A program made the position numbers and the translations under genes. This document shows, piece by piece, positions 14,823-22,941 of a stretch of DNA of 64,000 nt. Within the stretch, counting starts at the first letter, position 1. Each line of letters begins with the position of its first letter. The DNA is taken from positions 2,927,240 through 2,991,239 of the forward strand of contig NZ_OZ007030.1 of NCBI RefSeq assembly GCF_963931595.1, in the 5' to 3' direction. The notes beneath the pieces are model-generated. The model had not been told where the DNA came from and made no database searches. It saw nothing but the letters and a program-made list of their open reading frames with translations. This DNA comes from an uncultured Subdoligranulum sp. (GTDB taxonomy: Bacteria; Bacillota; Clostridia; Oscillospirales; Ruminococcaceae).

Positions 14823-17314
14823 AACCCCTGTACCTGACGCTCTGCGCCTTCGGCCCCTACGCCGGGCGCACCGAGCTGGATTTTTCCCGGTTCGGCGGCA
14901 GCGGACTGTTCCTCATCGGCGGCGACACCGGCGCCGGCAAGACCGCCCTGTTTGACGCCATCACCTTTGCCCTCTACGGCGAGACCACCGGCGAAAACCG
15001 CAAGACCACCATGCTGCGCAGCGACTTTGCCGCCCCCGCCGATGAAACCTTTGTGGAGCTGACCTTCGCCCACCGGGGCCGCACCTATGTGGTGCGCCGC
15101 TGGCCGGAACAGCAGCGGGCCGCCAAGCGGGGCAGCGGCATTGTCAAAAGCCCGCCCCGGGCGGAACTGGTCCGGGAGCCGGAAGCCCCTGTATCGGGGG
15201 CCCAGGCCGTGACGGCGGCGGTCGTCAAGCTGCTGGGCATCGACGCCAAGCAGTTCGCCCAGGTGTCCATGCTGGCCCAGAACGATTTCACCCGGCTGCT
15301 CAATGCGCCGTCGGCCGACCGGGCGGACATCCTGCGCCAGATCTTTGACACCGCCGACCACCAGCGGCTGGGCCAGGCGGCCATCCGCCATGCCCGGGAG
15401 GCCGACGAGGCCTGCCGCCGTCTGGAGGAAACACTGTTCCTGCATGTGGGCAGCCTGCTGGGGGCCGGGGCCGACGAGGACACCGCCGCCCGGCTGGAAC
15501 AGCTCCAGGACACCCGGGACGCCTTCGCGGCGGCGGGGGCGGTGGAGATTGCCCGGCACCTGCTGGAACTGGACGAGGCCATCGAGGTCAAGCAGAACGA
15601 AACGATGGCCAAGCTGGACGAGAAGATCGCCCGGGGTGACGCCGGGGTCAAGCTGGCCGAGGAGCGGGTGGCCCGGCGGCGTCAGCTGGCGGGACTGGTG
15701 GCGGAGGAAGCCCGCACGGCGGAGGTGCAGCGCCAGACCGAGGCGCTGCAGACCGAGCTGCAGACCCGCAGCGACGCGCTGAAACAGACCATCGCCGACA
15801 CCGAGGCCGCCCGGGCCGCCCTGGGCAAGACCGACACCGAGCAGGTGCGGCTGGAACACCACATCGAGCTGGCGGAGAACCTCACCGCCACCTGTGAGAC
15901 GCTGCTGCGCAACCTGACGGCGGCGGACACAGCCGCCGAGACGGCCACTGCCCGCCAGCAGGACTACGTGAAGGCCCAGGCGGCGCTGGACGAGGCGGAA
16001 GCCCAGTACGCGGCGCTGCAGCGGCAGCTCAACGCCAACCGGGCGGGGCTGCTGGCCCAACAGTTGCAGCCGGGCCAGCCCTGCCCGGTGTGCGGATCCA
16101 CCGAACACCCCTGCCCGGCCCAGCTGCCCCAGGACCATGTGACCGAACAGGCCCTGGAGGAGCGGGAACAGGCCCTCACCGCCCAGCGGCGGGACACGGC
16201 TGCCTCCTCCCGCAAGGCGGGGGACGCCGCCGCCCGGGCCGCCGAGCTGCGGGCCGCCCTGACCCGGGACGCGGGGGCCTTCTTTGCCCGCCGCGCCGGG
16301 CGGTACACCGGCAAACCGGCGGAGGAACTCTCCCCGGAAGAACTGCGCACCGCCCTGGAGGAACAAAAGACCGGGCTGGCCGAGGGGCTCAAGGGGCTGC
16401 GGGCCCAGCACGAGGAATACAAGCGCCAGAGCGACCAGGCCCGGGCGCTGTCCGACCGGCTGGACAACCTGAACAACCAGCTGAAAGGGCTGGAAAAGCA
16501 GGCCTTTGCGGCCTCCCGCAAGGCGGCCAACGCCAAGGCGGGCCACGCCGCGGCGGCCGCCCGGGTGCAGCAGATGCAGGAGACGGTGCCCGGCAAGGAG
16601 GAATCCGACGCCCTGGCCAAGCTCCAGCAGGCGCTGGCCCGGCTGCGGGCCGACCGCGCCGCCGCCACCAACGCCCGGGACGCCGCTGTCCACCGGCTGC
16701 ACACCAACCGCGCCGCCCTGGACGGCATGGAAAAGACGCTGAAAGCGCTCTCCGCCGCCCGGGAAAAGCGGGCCATGTGGGACAACCTTTCCAAGACCAT
16801 CAACGGCAATCTGGCCGGCAAGGTCAAGCTGCCCTTTGAGCAGTACGTCCAGGCCTTCTACTTCGACGGCGTGGTGGAGGCCGCGAACCTGCGCTTCACC
16901 CGCATGACGGACGGCCAGTACCGGCTGCTCCGCCGCAAGAGCGAGGCGGTGGGCGGCAAGACCGCCCTGGACCTGGATGTCTTCGACGCCTACACCGGCA
17001 AGACCCGCCCGGTGGGCAGTCTTTCGGGGGGCGAAAGCTTCATGGCCGCCCTCTGTCTGGCGCTGGGCATCAGCGATACCATCCAGCAGAACGCCGGGGG
17101 CGTCACCATCGAGACGCTCTTCATCGACGAGGGCTTCGGCTCCCTGGACGCCGACAGCCTGGAGAAGGCGGTGGACACCCTGGCCAGCCTTGCCGGCGGC
17201 GACAAGCTCATCGGGGTCATCTCCCATGTGGAGGCGCTGCAGTCCCGGCTGACCCGGCAGATCCGCGTCACCAAGACCCGCGCCGGAAGCAAGGCGGAGA
17301 TCGTATTGGAATAA
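14819..17314 (+). CDS. sbcC: SbcC, ATPase subunit of the SbcCD complex
   Basis: The 831-residue protein is a Rad50/SMC-type ATPase. Walker A GGDTGAGKT is at about residues 34-42. A long Ala/Glu/Arg coiled coil follows, with the zinc hook CPVCG at Cys422-Cys425. The second coil leads to the ABC signature LSGGESFMAALCLALG and Walker B LFIDEGFGSLD, and ends in the H-loop GVISHVEAL. It is shorter than E. coli SbcC (about 1,050 residues), mainly in the coil, as in many Firmicutes. It dimerises through the hook and gates access of DNA ends to SbcD. No terminator is obvious; a repeat-rich gap follows. Confidence 0.93.
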   Translation: MKPLYLTLCAFGPYAGRTELDFSRFGGSGLFLIGGDTGAGKTALFDAITFALYGETTGENRKTTMLRSDFAAPADETFVELTFAHRGRTYVVRRWPEQQRAAKRGSGIVKSPPRAELVREPEAPVSGAQAVTAAVVKLLGIDAKQFAQVSMLAQNDFTRLLNAPSADRADILRQIFDTADHQRLGQAAIRHAREADEACRRLEETLFLHVGSLLGAGADEDTAARLEQLQDTRDAFAAAGAVEIARHLLELDEAIEVKQNETMAKLDEKIARGDAGVKLAEERVARRRQLAGLVAEEARTAEVQRQTEALQTELQTRSDALKQTIADTEAARAALGKTDTEQVRLEHHIELAENLTATCETLLRNLTAADTAAETATARQQDYVKAQAALDEAEAQYAALQRQLNANRAGLLAQQLQPGQPCPVCGSTEHPCPAQLPQDHVTEQALEEREQALTAQRRDTAASSRKAGDAAARAAELRAALTRDAGAFFARRAGRYTGKPAEELSPEELRTALEEQKTGLAEGLKGLRAQHEEYKRQSDQARALSDRLDNLNNQLKGLEKQAFAASRKAANAKAGHAAAAARVQQMQETVPGKEESDALAKLQQALARLRADRAAATNARDAAVHRLHTNRAALDGMEKTLKALSAAREKRAMWDNLSKTINGNLAGKVKLPFEQYVQAFYFDGVVEAANLRFTRMTDGQYRLLRRKSEAVGGKTALDLDVFDAYTGKTRPVGSLSGGESFMAALCLALGISDTIQQNAGGVTIETLFIDEGFGSLDADSLEKAVDTLASLAGGDKLIGVISHVEALQSRLTRQIRVTKTRAGSKAEIVLE

Positions 17315-17318
17315 ACCT

Positions 17319-17397
17319 GTAGGGCGGGGAGCATCCCCGCCGCGGGGTGTTGCCGTAACCGCCAAATTCTCCGGCGGGGTCAAGACCCCGCCCTACA
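17319..17397. repeat. 79-bp GC-rich repeat with terminal inverted repeats
   Basis: The sequence begins TGTAGGGCGGGG (17319-17330) and ends with its exact inverse CCCCGCCCTACA (17386-17397). The last 27 nt, including GGCGGGGTCAAGACCCCGCC, recur at 22348-22374. It may act as a hairpin terminator for sbcC or be a small non-autonomous element. Confidence 0.6.
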
Positions 17398-17413
17398 ACC
17401 ATCGGAAACAGAC

Positions 17414-17527
17414 AGATTCACGGGTTAAAATGTTGGAGTTTCTTTGCCTGGTTTCCCTGCAAAGGCGAGGCAGGGCAGTTTCCACAGCCATAGATTCACG
17501 GGTTAAAATGTTGGAGTTTCTTTGCCT
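17414..17527 (+). repeat. 36-bp direct repeat pair before the decarboxylase gene
   Basis: A 36-bp sequence starting AGATTCACGGGTTAAAATG occurs at 17414-17449 and again at 17492-17527, with starts 78 bp apart. Each copy ends in TTTCTTTGCCT, which leads into palindrome-like sequence. I see no coding potential. Confidence 0.75.
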
Positions 17528-17565
17528 ACTTTCTTTGCAAAGAAAGTAGGTGCAAAGAAAGTAGG
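17525..17565. repeat. TTTGCAAA palindrome supplying the ribosome binding site region
   Basis: Bases 17525-17550 form a perfect 26-bp palindrome centred on TTTGCAAA, and its right arm is repeated at 17551-17565. The repeated arm ends AAAGTAGGAG, which serves as the Shine-Dalgarno of the gene starting at 17573. Folding of the palindrome could hide or expose that site. Confidence 0.6.
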
Positions 17566-17572
17566 AGATACT

Positions 17573-18970
17573 ATGAGTTCTATCTTACAACAACAATGTG
17601 AAGCGCTGGCCGGGGCGCGGTACCCCTTGCACATGCCGGGACACAAGCGGCGGGTTCCGCCCGCGCCGGGGCTGGGGTGCTACGCCTTCGACCTCACCGA
17701 GATCGAGGGCGCCGACGACCTCCACGACGCAAGCGGCATCCTGGCCGAAGCCATGGGGCGCACCGCCGCCCTCTACGGCTCCGCCCGGTGCTGGTACCTC
17801 GTGGGCGGCTCCACCGTGGGTCTGCTGGCCGGTATCCGCGCCGCCGCACCCTTCGGCAGCGAGGTCATCGTGGCCCGCAACTGCCACAAGGCCGTCTACC
17901 ATGCCGTTGAGCTGGGCCGCCTCACCGCCCACTATCTGACGCCCCCCGTGGTGCCGGACTTCGGCGTCTACGGCAGCGTGCCCCCCGCCGCGGTGACTGC
18001 CGCCCTGGACGCTCACCCCGCCGCCCGGTGCGTTATTTTGACCAGCCCCACCTACGAGGGCGTCCAGAGCGACCTTAAGGCCATTGCCGACCTCTGCCAC
18101 GCCCGGGGCGTGCCCCTGCTGGTGGACGAGGCCCACGGCGCCCACTACCTGCCCCTGGCCGAACCTTACGGTTGGCGGGGCGGCGCCGTGGCGGCCGGGG
18201 CGGATCTCGTGGTGCAGAGCGCCCACAAGACGCTGCCCAGCCTGACCCAGACCGCCTGGCTGCACTTAAACGGCACCCTCATCGACCCCGCCGCCGTGGA
18301 ACGGCAGCTGGATGTCTTCGAGACCAGCTCCCCCAGCTATCCGCTGCTCGTCAGCCTGGACGGCTGCACCGGCTGGCTGGCTGCCGAAGGCCCCGCCGCC
18401 TTCGCCGCCTGGCGGAAGCGCCTCGACCGTTTCGCCGCCGCGGCCCGGCAATGGCGCCATACGCCGGTACTGGGCCTCGGGCCCGAACGCCGGGACTTTT
18501 ACGGCTATGACGACGGCAAGATTTTGCTGCGCATCGGCGGGGCGGGGGCTGCCGCGCTGCGGGCGGCCGGGTTCGAGCCGGAAATGGTCTGCGGCCCCAA
18601 CGTGCTGGCCATGTCGAGCCCCTGCGACGCCGGGGATGCCCTGGACCGGCTGGCGGACTTCCTCACCCGGCGGGACGAAACCGCCCCGCCGCCGCCCCGG
18701 GCCGGCGCCCTGCTGCCCGCCCCGGGTACGGCCCGGTGCACCATCGCCCAGGCGCTGGACCGCCCGGCCGCCTTGTGCCCGATGGAGGACGCCGCCGGGA
18801 AAACCGCCGCCGAGTACGTCTGGGCCTACCCGCCCGGGGTGCCGCTGCTGGCCCCCGGCGAGGAAGTGACCCCCGCCTTCCTGGAAGCGGCAGAGACCCT
18901 GGCCGCCGACGGCACCGCTTTGCACCACACCGGCGCCGGAAACGCCCAAAACCTGGCCGTGCTGGCCTGA
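17573..18970 (+). CDS. Orn/Lys/Arg decarboxylase family PLP enzyme
   Basis: The 465-residue protein is a fold-type I PLP enzyme of the short Gram-positive SpeA/YaaO-like group. PLHMPGHKR near residue 16 is the family's N-terminal motif. SPTYEGVQSDL and LVDEAHGAHY contain the cofactor-binding Asp and His, and SAHKTLPSLTQ contains the Schiff-base Lys219. The C-terminal domain has the PPGVPLLAPGEE motif. It would decarboxylate arginine, lysine or ornithine to a polyamine precursor; substrate choice cannot be made here. ATG 17573 is chosen because TAGGAG lies 5 nt upstream and sequence before it is palindromic repeat. YaaO-like genes often sit near the darA/holB/ricT cluster, as here. Confidence 0.8.
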   Translation: MSSILQQQCEALAGARYPLHMPGHKRRVPPAPGLGCYAFDLTEIEGADDLHDASGILAEAMGRTAALYGSARCWYLVGGSTVGLLAGIRAAAPFGSEVIVARNCHKAVYHAVELGRLTAHYLTPPVVPDFGVYGSVPPAAVTAALDAHPAARCVILTSPTYEGVQSDLKAIADLCHARGVPLLVDEAHGAHYLPLAEPYGWRGGAVAAGADLVVQSAHKTLPSLTQTAWLHLNGTLIDPAAVERQLDVFETSSPSYPLLVSLDGCTGWLAAEGPAAFAAWRKRLDRFAAAARQWRHTPVLGLGPERRDFYGYDDGKILLRIGGAGAAALRAAGFEPEMVCGPNVLAMSSPCDAGDALDRLADFLTRRDETAPPPPRAGALLPAPGTARCTIAQALDRPAALCPMEDAAGKTAAEYVWAYPPGVPLLAPGEEVTPAFLEAAETLAADGTALHHTGAGNAQNLAVLA

Positions 18971-18997
18971 GCGCCGCCGCCCTTCGACAGGGAACGG

Positions 18998-19026
18998 TTG
19001 CACTTCCCGCGCAAAAATGCTACAAT
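18998..19026 (+). promoter_or_regulatory. Promoter of the rhomboid-like gene and possibly darA-holB-ricT
   Basis: TTGCAC at 18998-19003 and TACAAT at 19021-19026 are spaced 17 nt, 38 nt before the ATG at 19064. Confidence 0.6.
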
Positions 19027-19063
19027 AAACAGAACTATACGAAACGTTCAGGAGGTGCTGCCC

Positions 19064-19720
19064 ATGCACTGGATCGATACCCTGGAACGCCGCTTCGGCC
19101 GGTACGGCATCCCGTACCTAGTGAACGCCCTCATGGTGGGGCAGCTGGCCGTGGGGCTCTTCATCCTCATCGTCAACTGGCGGCTGGGTCTTGCCATCGA
19201 CCTGGACCGCGACCTGGTCCTGCGGGGGCAGGTCTGGCGGCTCGTCACCTTCCTGTTCCAGCCCATCTGGCTGGGCGGCGTGCTGGGCATCCTCAACCTC
19301 TTCTTCTATTTCTGGATCGGCAACTCGCTGACCCGCTACTGGGGCGATTTCCGCATCACCCTCTATCTGCTGCTGGGCACCGTGGGTACCTGGATCGGCG
19401 CCTTCCTCACCGGCGCCGGCGGCCCCAGCGGCGTCTACCTCAGCATGCTCTTTGCCTACTGCTGGATGTGGCCCAACCAGCAGGTCCTGCTGTGGGGCAT
19501 CATCCCCTTCAAAATGAAGTACCTGGGCTGGTTCGAACTGGCCCTGTGGCTGCTGCAGTTCATCACCAGCAACTTCGCCAACCGGGTCAGCCTGGTGCTG
19601 GGCATGGCCGGTTTTGTGGCCTTCTTCGGCCCGGAGATCTTCTCCTGGTGCAAGGAAACCGTCCTGGGCTACAAGCGCCGCCGGGACTGGAACAACCGCA
19701 ACAACCCCTGGAACCGATAA
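19064..19720 (+). CDS. Rhomboid-like integral membrane protein, probably without protease activity
   Basis: The 218-residue protein has about six hydrophobic spans. GQVWRLVTFLFQP in the first loop matches the W-R motif of rhomboids and derlins, and GGPSGVYLS resembles the GxSG serine motif. The last spans contain no AHxxG histidine, so the Ser-His dyad is incomplete; the region reads VSLVLGMAGFVAFFG instead. The C-terminus is basic and Asn-rich (KRRRDWNNRNN). It is best described as a pseudo-rhomboid or derlin-like membrane protein with unknown partner. ATG 19064 has AGGAGGTG upstream. darA begins 27 nt after the stop and may be co-transcribed. Confidence 0.65.
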   Translation: MHWIDTLERRFGRYGIPYLVNALMVGQLAVGLFILIVNWRLGLAIDLDRDLVLRGQVWRLVTFLFQPIWLGGVLGILNLFFYFWIGNSLTRYWGDFRITLYLLLGTVGTWIGAFLTGAGGPSGVYLSMLFAYCWMWPNQQVLLWGIIPFKMKYLGWFELALWLLQFITSNFANRVSLVLGMAGFVAFFGPEIFSWCKETVLGYKRRRDWNNRNNPWNR

Positions 19721-19747
19721 ATCCCGCCGCATAAGGAGGTTTTTTGT

Positions 19748-20071
19748 ATGAAACTCATCACCGCCATCGTCAACAAGGAAGATTCCCGCGCCGTCTGCAA
19801 CGAACTGCTCAAGCACAAGTTCTACGTCACCCGCCTGGCTACCACCGGCGGCTTCCTCATGGCCGGCAACATGACGCTGCTCATCTGCACCGAGGATGAA
19901 AAGGTGGACGAGTGCATCGGCATCATCTCCCAGTACTGCAAGCAGCGCACCGAGATCGTCCCCGGCACCGCCACCCTGGGCCTGGGCATCGAGAGCGCCA
20001 TGCCCATGGAAGTCACCGTGGGCGGCGCCACCGTCATCGTCACCAACGTGGAGCGGTTCGAAAAGCTGTGA
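19748..20071 (+). CDS. darA: Cyclic-di-AMP receptor of the PII-like DarA/PstA family
   Basis: The 107-residue protein matches the DUF970/PII-like family: MKLITAIVNKEDS at the N-terminus, the T-loop region with LATTGGFL, GNMTLLICTEDEKVDE, and the C-terminal VTVGGATVIVTNVERFEKL. The TTGGFL segment and the GGA strand contribute to the c-di-AMP pocket in the known structures. It is a trimeric cytoplasmic signal-binding protein of incompletely known output. AAGGAGGT lies 7 nt before the ATG. The stop overlaps the holB start (TGATG), and the order darA-holB-ricT is the conserved Firmicute arrangement, here lacking yaaR between darA and holB. Confidence 0.92.
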   Translation: MKLITAIVNKEDSRAVCNELLKHKFYVTRLATTGGFLMAGNMTLLICTEDEKVDECIGIISQYCKQRTEIVPGTATLGLGIESAMPMEVTVGGATVIVTNVERFEKL

Positions 20072-20985
20072 TGCTGGACCGTCTGGCCGGCAATACCGCC
20101 CTCAAAGCCGAGCTGGGCGCCGCGCTGCGCACCGGCCGGCTGCCGCATGCGGTGCTGCTCATCGGCGAGGCGGGCTGCGGCGCCGGGTTTGCCGCCCGGT
20201 GTCTGGCCGCCGACTACCTCTACCCCCAGGGCGGTCCCCACGCCGAGGCCGTCCTCAAACAGGAGGACACCGAGTGTCTTGTGCTGCAGGGGGAGGGTGC
20301 CAGCGGCCAGATCCCCGTCAAGCGGGTGCGGGAAATGCGGGAGGCCATCCAGCATTCCGCCCTCTCCACCGACGCGGCGGGCCGTGTGCTCTTCATCTAC
20401 GGCGCCCAGAACCTCAACGGGTCCTCCGCCAACGCCATGCTGAAGATCATCGAGGAACCCCCCGAGGGGGTCCTCTTTCTGCTCACCGCCACCAGCGCCG
20501 CCACCGTGCTGCCCACCATCCGCAGCCGGTGCGCCGCCTACACCATCGCCCCGGTGCCCGCCGCCGACTGCGCCGCCCTGCTGCGGGACCGCGGCCTGCC
20601 CGCCGCCCTGGCCGACGAGCTGGCCTTCGTCTACGAGGGCCATGTGGGCAATGCCCTGCGGGCCTTCCAGGACGCCGCCGCCCGCACCGCCCTGGCCCGG
20701 GCCAAGGAACTGTGCGGCTATGCGGCCCAGAACGATACCTACCGCGCCCTGGCCCTGGTGACCCAGTACGAGCGGGACCGGGAAGGGTTCCTGGCCCTGT
20801 TGTGGCAGCTGGACCAGGTGTGCAGCGCCGTGCTGCGCCGTCCCGGGTACGGGGCTTCCTGCGGCGGCATCCGCCCCGAGGCGGCCGCCGATATCCTGCG
20901 CGCCGGCGCCGAGACCCGCCGCGCCGTCACCGCCAACGGCAACCTGCGCCTGGCGGTGGCCCTGCTGGCGGCACGCATCGCCTAA
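20071..20985 (+). CDS. holB: DNA polymerase III delta' subunit
   Basis: The 304-residue protein has the clamp-loader delta' layout: GRLPHAVLLIGEAGCGAGF with a degenerate P-loop lacking the Lys, IPVKRVREMRE, VLFIYGAQNLNGSSANAMLKIIEEPPEG, and the SRC motif in TIRSRCAAY. The loss of a working Walker A is normal in delta', which is not itself an ATPase. The four-Cys zinc module of some DnaX-like subunits is not evident. It helps load the sliding clamp at the replication fork. The ATG overlaps the darA stop by one base, so it relies on coupled translation. Confidence 0.88.
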   Translation: MLDRLAGNTALKAELGAALRTGRLPHAVLLIGEAGCGAGFAARCLAADYLYPQGGPHAEAVLKQEDTECLVLQGEGASGQIPVKRVREMREAIQHSALSTDAAGRVLFIYGAQNLNGSSANAMLKIIEEPPEGVLFLLTATSAATVLPTIRSRCAAYTIAPVPAADCAALLRDRGLPAALADELAFVYEGHVGNALRAFQDAAARTALARAKELCGYAAQNDTYRALALVTQYERDREGFLALLWQLDQVCSAVLRRPGYGASCGGIRPEAAADILRAGAETRRAVTANGNLRLAVALLAARIA

Positions 20986-21003
20986 CAACAAAGGACTGTG
21001 TCA

Positions 21004-21843
21004 ATGAAAGTAATTTCCGTAAAATTCAAAGAGAACGGCCGGGGCTACTACTTCGACCCCGGCGAATTCCAGGTGAAGGAAGGGGACTTCGTCATCGTCA
21101 CCACCGCCCGCGGCACCGAGTGCGGCGAGGTGGTGCGCGGTGCCCACGAGGTGCCGGGCTTCTCCCGGGAGGTCAAGCCGGTGATCCGGGTGGCCGACGC
21201 CGTGGATGTGCGCCGTATGCGCCAGAACCGCGCCGACGTGCAGCGGGCCTTCCAGATCTGCGAGCAGCGCATCGCCGCCCACGGCCTGAAGATGAAGCTG
21301 GTGGACGCCGAGTATACCCTGGACCGGGGCAAGCTGGTCTTCTATTTCACCGCCGACAACCGGGTGGATTTCCGGGAGCTGGTCAAGGACCTGGCCGCCC
21401 AGTTCCACACCCGCATCGAACTGCGCCAGATCGGCGTGCGGGATGAAAGCAAGATGCTGGGAGGCCTGGGCCTGTGCGGTCAGCCCTTCTGCTGCAGCCG
21501 CTTTCTGAAGAATTTCCAGCCGGTTTCCATCAAGATGGCCAAGGAACAGGGCCTCAGCCTCAACCCCGCCAAGATCAGCGGCGCCTGCGGCCGCCTGATG
21601 TGCTGCCTGGCCTATGAGCAGAAGAGCTACGAGTATCTCAATTCCATAACCCCCACCCCCGGCAGCATCGTGCGCACCCCCGATGGCGAGGGTACCGTGC
21701 TGGAAGTGAACGTGGTGGCGGGCACCCTCAAGGTGCGCTCCAATGTGGAGATCCTCGCTCCCCGCGTCTACAAGCGGGAGGAATGCGTCTATCTGCGGGG
21801 CGGCAAGCGTGTCCCCAAAGCCCCCGATCCCGAAAAGGATTGA
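21004..21843 (+). CDS. ricT: PSP1 domain protein RicT (YaaT)
   Basis: The 279-residue protein begins MKVISVKFKENGRGYYFDPG and has the PSP1 core with FYFTADNRVDFRELVKDLA, RIELRQIGVRDESK, and the conserved cysteines in GLCGQPFCCSRFL and CGRLMCCLAYEQ. In Bacillus subtilis RicT joins RicA and RicF in a [4Fe-4S] complex that partners RNase Y and affects mRNA maturation, sporulation and competence. ATG 21004 has AAGGA 9 nt upstream and is preferred to GTG 20998, which is too close. No partner ricA/ricF is visible in the window. Confidence 0.9.
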   Translation: MKVISVKFKENGRGYYFDPGEFQVKEGDFVIVTTARGTECGEVVRGAHEVPGFSREVKPVIRVADAVDVRRMRQNRADVQRAFQICEQRIAAHGLKMKLVDAEYTLDRGKLVFYFTADNRVDFRELVKDLAAQFHTRIELRQIGVRDESKMLGGLGLCGQPFCCSRFLKNFQPVSIKMAKEQGLSLNPAKISGACGRLMCCLAYEQKSYEYLNSITPTPGSIVRTPDGEGTVLEVNVVAGTLKVRSNVEILAPRVYKREECVYLRGGKRVPKAPDPEKD

Positions 21844-21885
21844 CCATTTCCCCCGGGTTTGGAGAAATTTTTCAGACGGCAACCC

Positions 21886-21914
21886 TTGCGAATTTTTACA
21901 CAATGTGATACACT
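21886..21914 (+). promoter_or_regulatory. Promoter of the ferredoxin gene
   Basis: TTGCGA at 21886-21891 and TACACT at 21909-21914 are spaced 17 nt. A leader of about 100 nt follows. Confidence 0.45.
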
Positions 21915-22018
21915 ATCTGTAACGCAGCGGGGCCTGTACCCGCCGTGGCACCATACCGGGGAGCAGCCGTGCAGGGCCGGTACGGGACATCAATCAGCAC
22001 GGAGATAAGGAGTTCACG

Positions 22019-22186
22019 ATGGCTCATACCGTTTCCAGCGAGTGCGTTGCTTGCGGTGCATGTGTTGACACCTGCCCCGTCGGTGCGATCAGCATGGAGG
22101 ACAAGGCTGTGGTCGATGCCGGTTCCTGCATCGATTGCGGCGCCTGCGAGGGCGTTTGCCCGACCGGTGCAATCCACGCTGAATAA
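22019..22186 (+). CDS. 2x[4Fe-4S] ferredoxin, clostridial type
   Basis: The 55-residue protein has two CxxCxxCxxxCP sets: CVACGACVDTCPVGAI and CIDCGACEGVCPTGAI. This is the small clostridial ferredoxin that carries electrons from pyruvate:ferredoxin oxidoreductase. It is the natural partner of the NfnAB complex encoded at 2536-4784. AAGGAG at 22007-22012 precedes the ATG. It has its own promoter and a strong terminator, consistent with high monocistronic expression. Codons favour GCT/GTT/GGT more than the neighbours do, which also suggests high expression. Confidence 0.95.
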   Translation: MAHTVSSECVACGACVDTCPVGAISMEDKAVVDAGSCIDCGACEGVCPTGAIHAE

Positions 22187-22203
22187 GCAATTTTGCACAC
22201 CCT

Positions 22204-22232
22204 GCGCGGCCTTATGCGGGCCGCGCTTTTTT
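22204..22232 (+). terminator. Terminator after the ferredoxin gene
   Basis: GCGCGGCC (22204-22211) pairs with GGCCGCGC (22219-22226) and is followed by six T residues. Confidence 0.9.
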
Positions 22233-22249
22233 GTTGGGTGGTTGTTTTT

Positions 22250-22505
22250 GTTCCTTCTTTGCAAAGAAGGAACCGAAGAAACTCTCACCGGGGTCAGAAA
22301 ACAGGGGTGGCCCGACGGGGAGGTCCTGTGTGTCCGTCAGAGGCTTTCCGGCGGGGTCAAGACCCCGCCCTACAGATTCCGGGGAGAGGCAGGTGCCGGG
22401 GATGTGAACCCCACGGGCGTTGCACAGTTCCGGGGGAAAACCCATTCCCGGGTATAATGGTAAAATTTCTTTGCTTCTTTCTTTATCAAAGAAAGAAGAG
22501 GAAGG
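22250..22505. repeat. Composite intergenic repeat block before the DUF3842 gene
   Basis: This gap holds three known pieces. Bases 22250-22284 are an exact reverse-complement copy of the MITE arm at 12100-12134. Bases 22348-22374 match the right end of the GC-rich repeat at 17371-17397. Bases 22469-22498 are a TTTCTTTGC-containing imperfect palindrome related to 17525-17550. The last piece runs directly into the ribosome binding site of the next gene. No reading frame is convincing. Confidence 0.65.
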
Positions 22506-22515
22506 GAGATAGAGG

Positions 22516-22941
22516 ATGAATTCCAAGAAAATCATACTGGTGCTGGACGGGCAGGGGGGCGGCATGGGCACCCAGCTCATCAAGATGCTGGCGCCCGTGC
22601 TGCCCGGCGACTGTGAACTGGTGGCCGTGGGCACCAACGTGCTGGCCACCAACGCCATGCTGAAAGCCGGCGCCCGCCGCGGCGCCACCGGCGAAAACGC
22701 CGTGGTGTACAATGCCTCCCGGGCCGACATCATCCTGGGCCCCATCGGCATGATCCTGGCCAACGGCATCATGGGAGAAGTCTCCCCCCGGATGGCCTCG
22801 GCGGTGTCCGGGTCGGAGGCGGAAAAGATCCTGATCCCCTCCTCCCACTGCGGCGTCCAGATCGCCGGCACCCAGGACTGCCGCCTGGAAGAATACCTGG
22901 AAAGCGCCGTCACCCTCGTCCGGCGCACCCTGGACGCATGA
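22516..22941 (+). CDS. DUF3842 family protein
   Basis: The 141-residue protein begins with a nucleotide-binding-like loop IILVLDGQGGGMGTQLIK and continues VAVGTNVLATNAMLKAGA, GENAVVYNASRADIILGPIGMILANGIMGEVSP and SSHCGVQIAG, the pattern of the DUF3842 family of Clostridia. The function is unknown; the Gly-rich loop and a Rossmann-like strand order suggest binding of a small molecule or nucleotide. GGGAG lies 7 nt upstream of the ATG, directly after a palindromic repeat. It overlaps the downstream kinase gene by ATGA, so the two are coupled. Confidence 0.75.
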   Translation: MNSKKIILVLDGQGGGMGTQLIKMLAPVLPGDCELVAVGTNVLATNAMLKAGARRGATGENAVVYNASRADIILGPIGMILANGIMGEVSPRMASAVSGSEAEKILIPSSHCGVQIAGTQDCRLEEYLESAVTLVRRTLDA

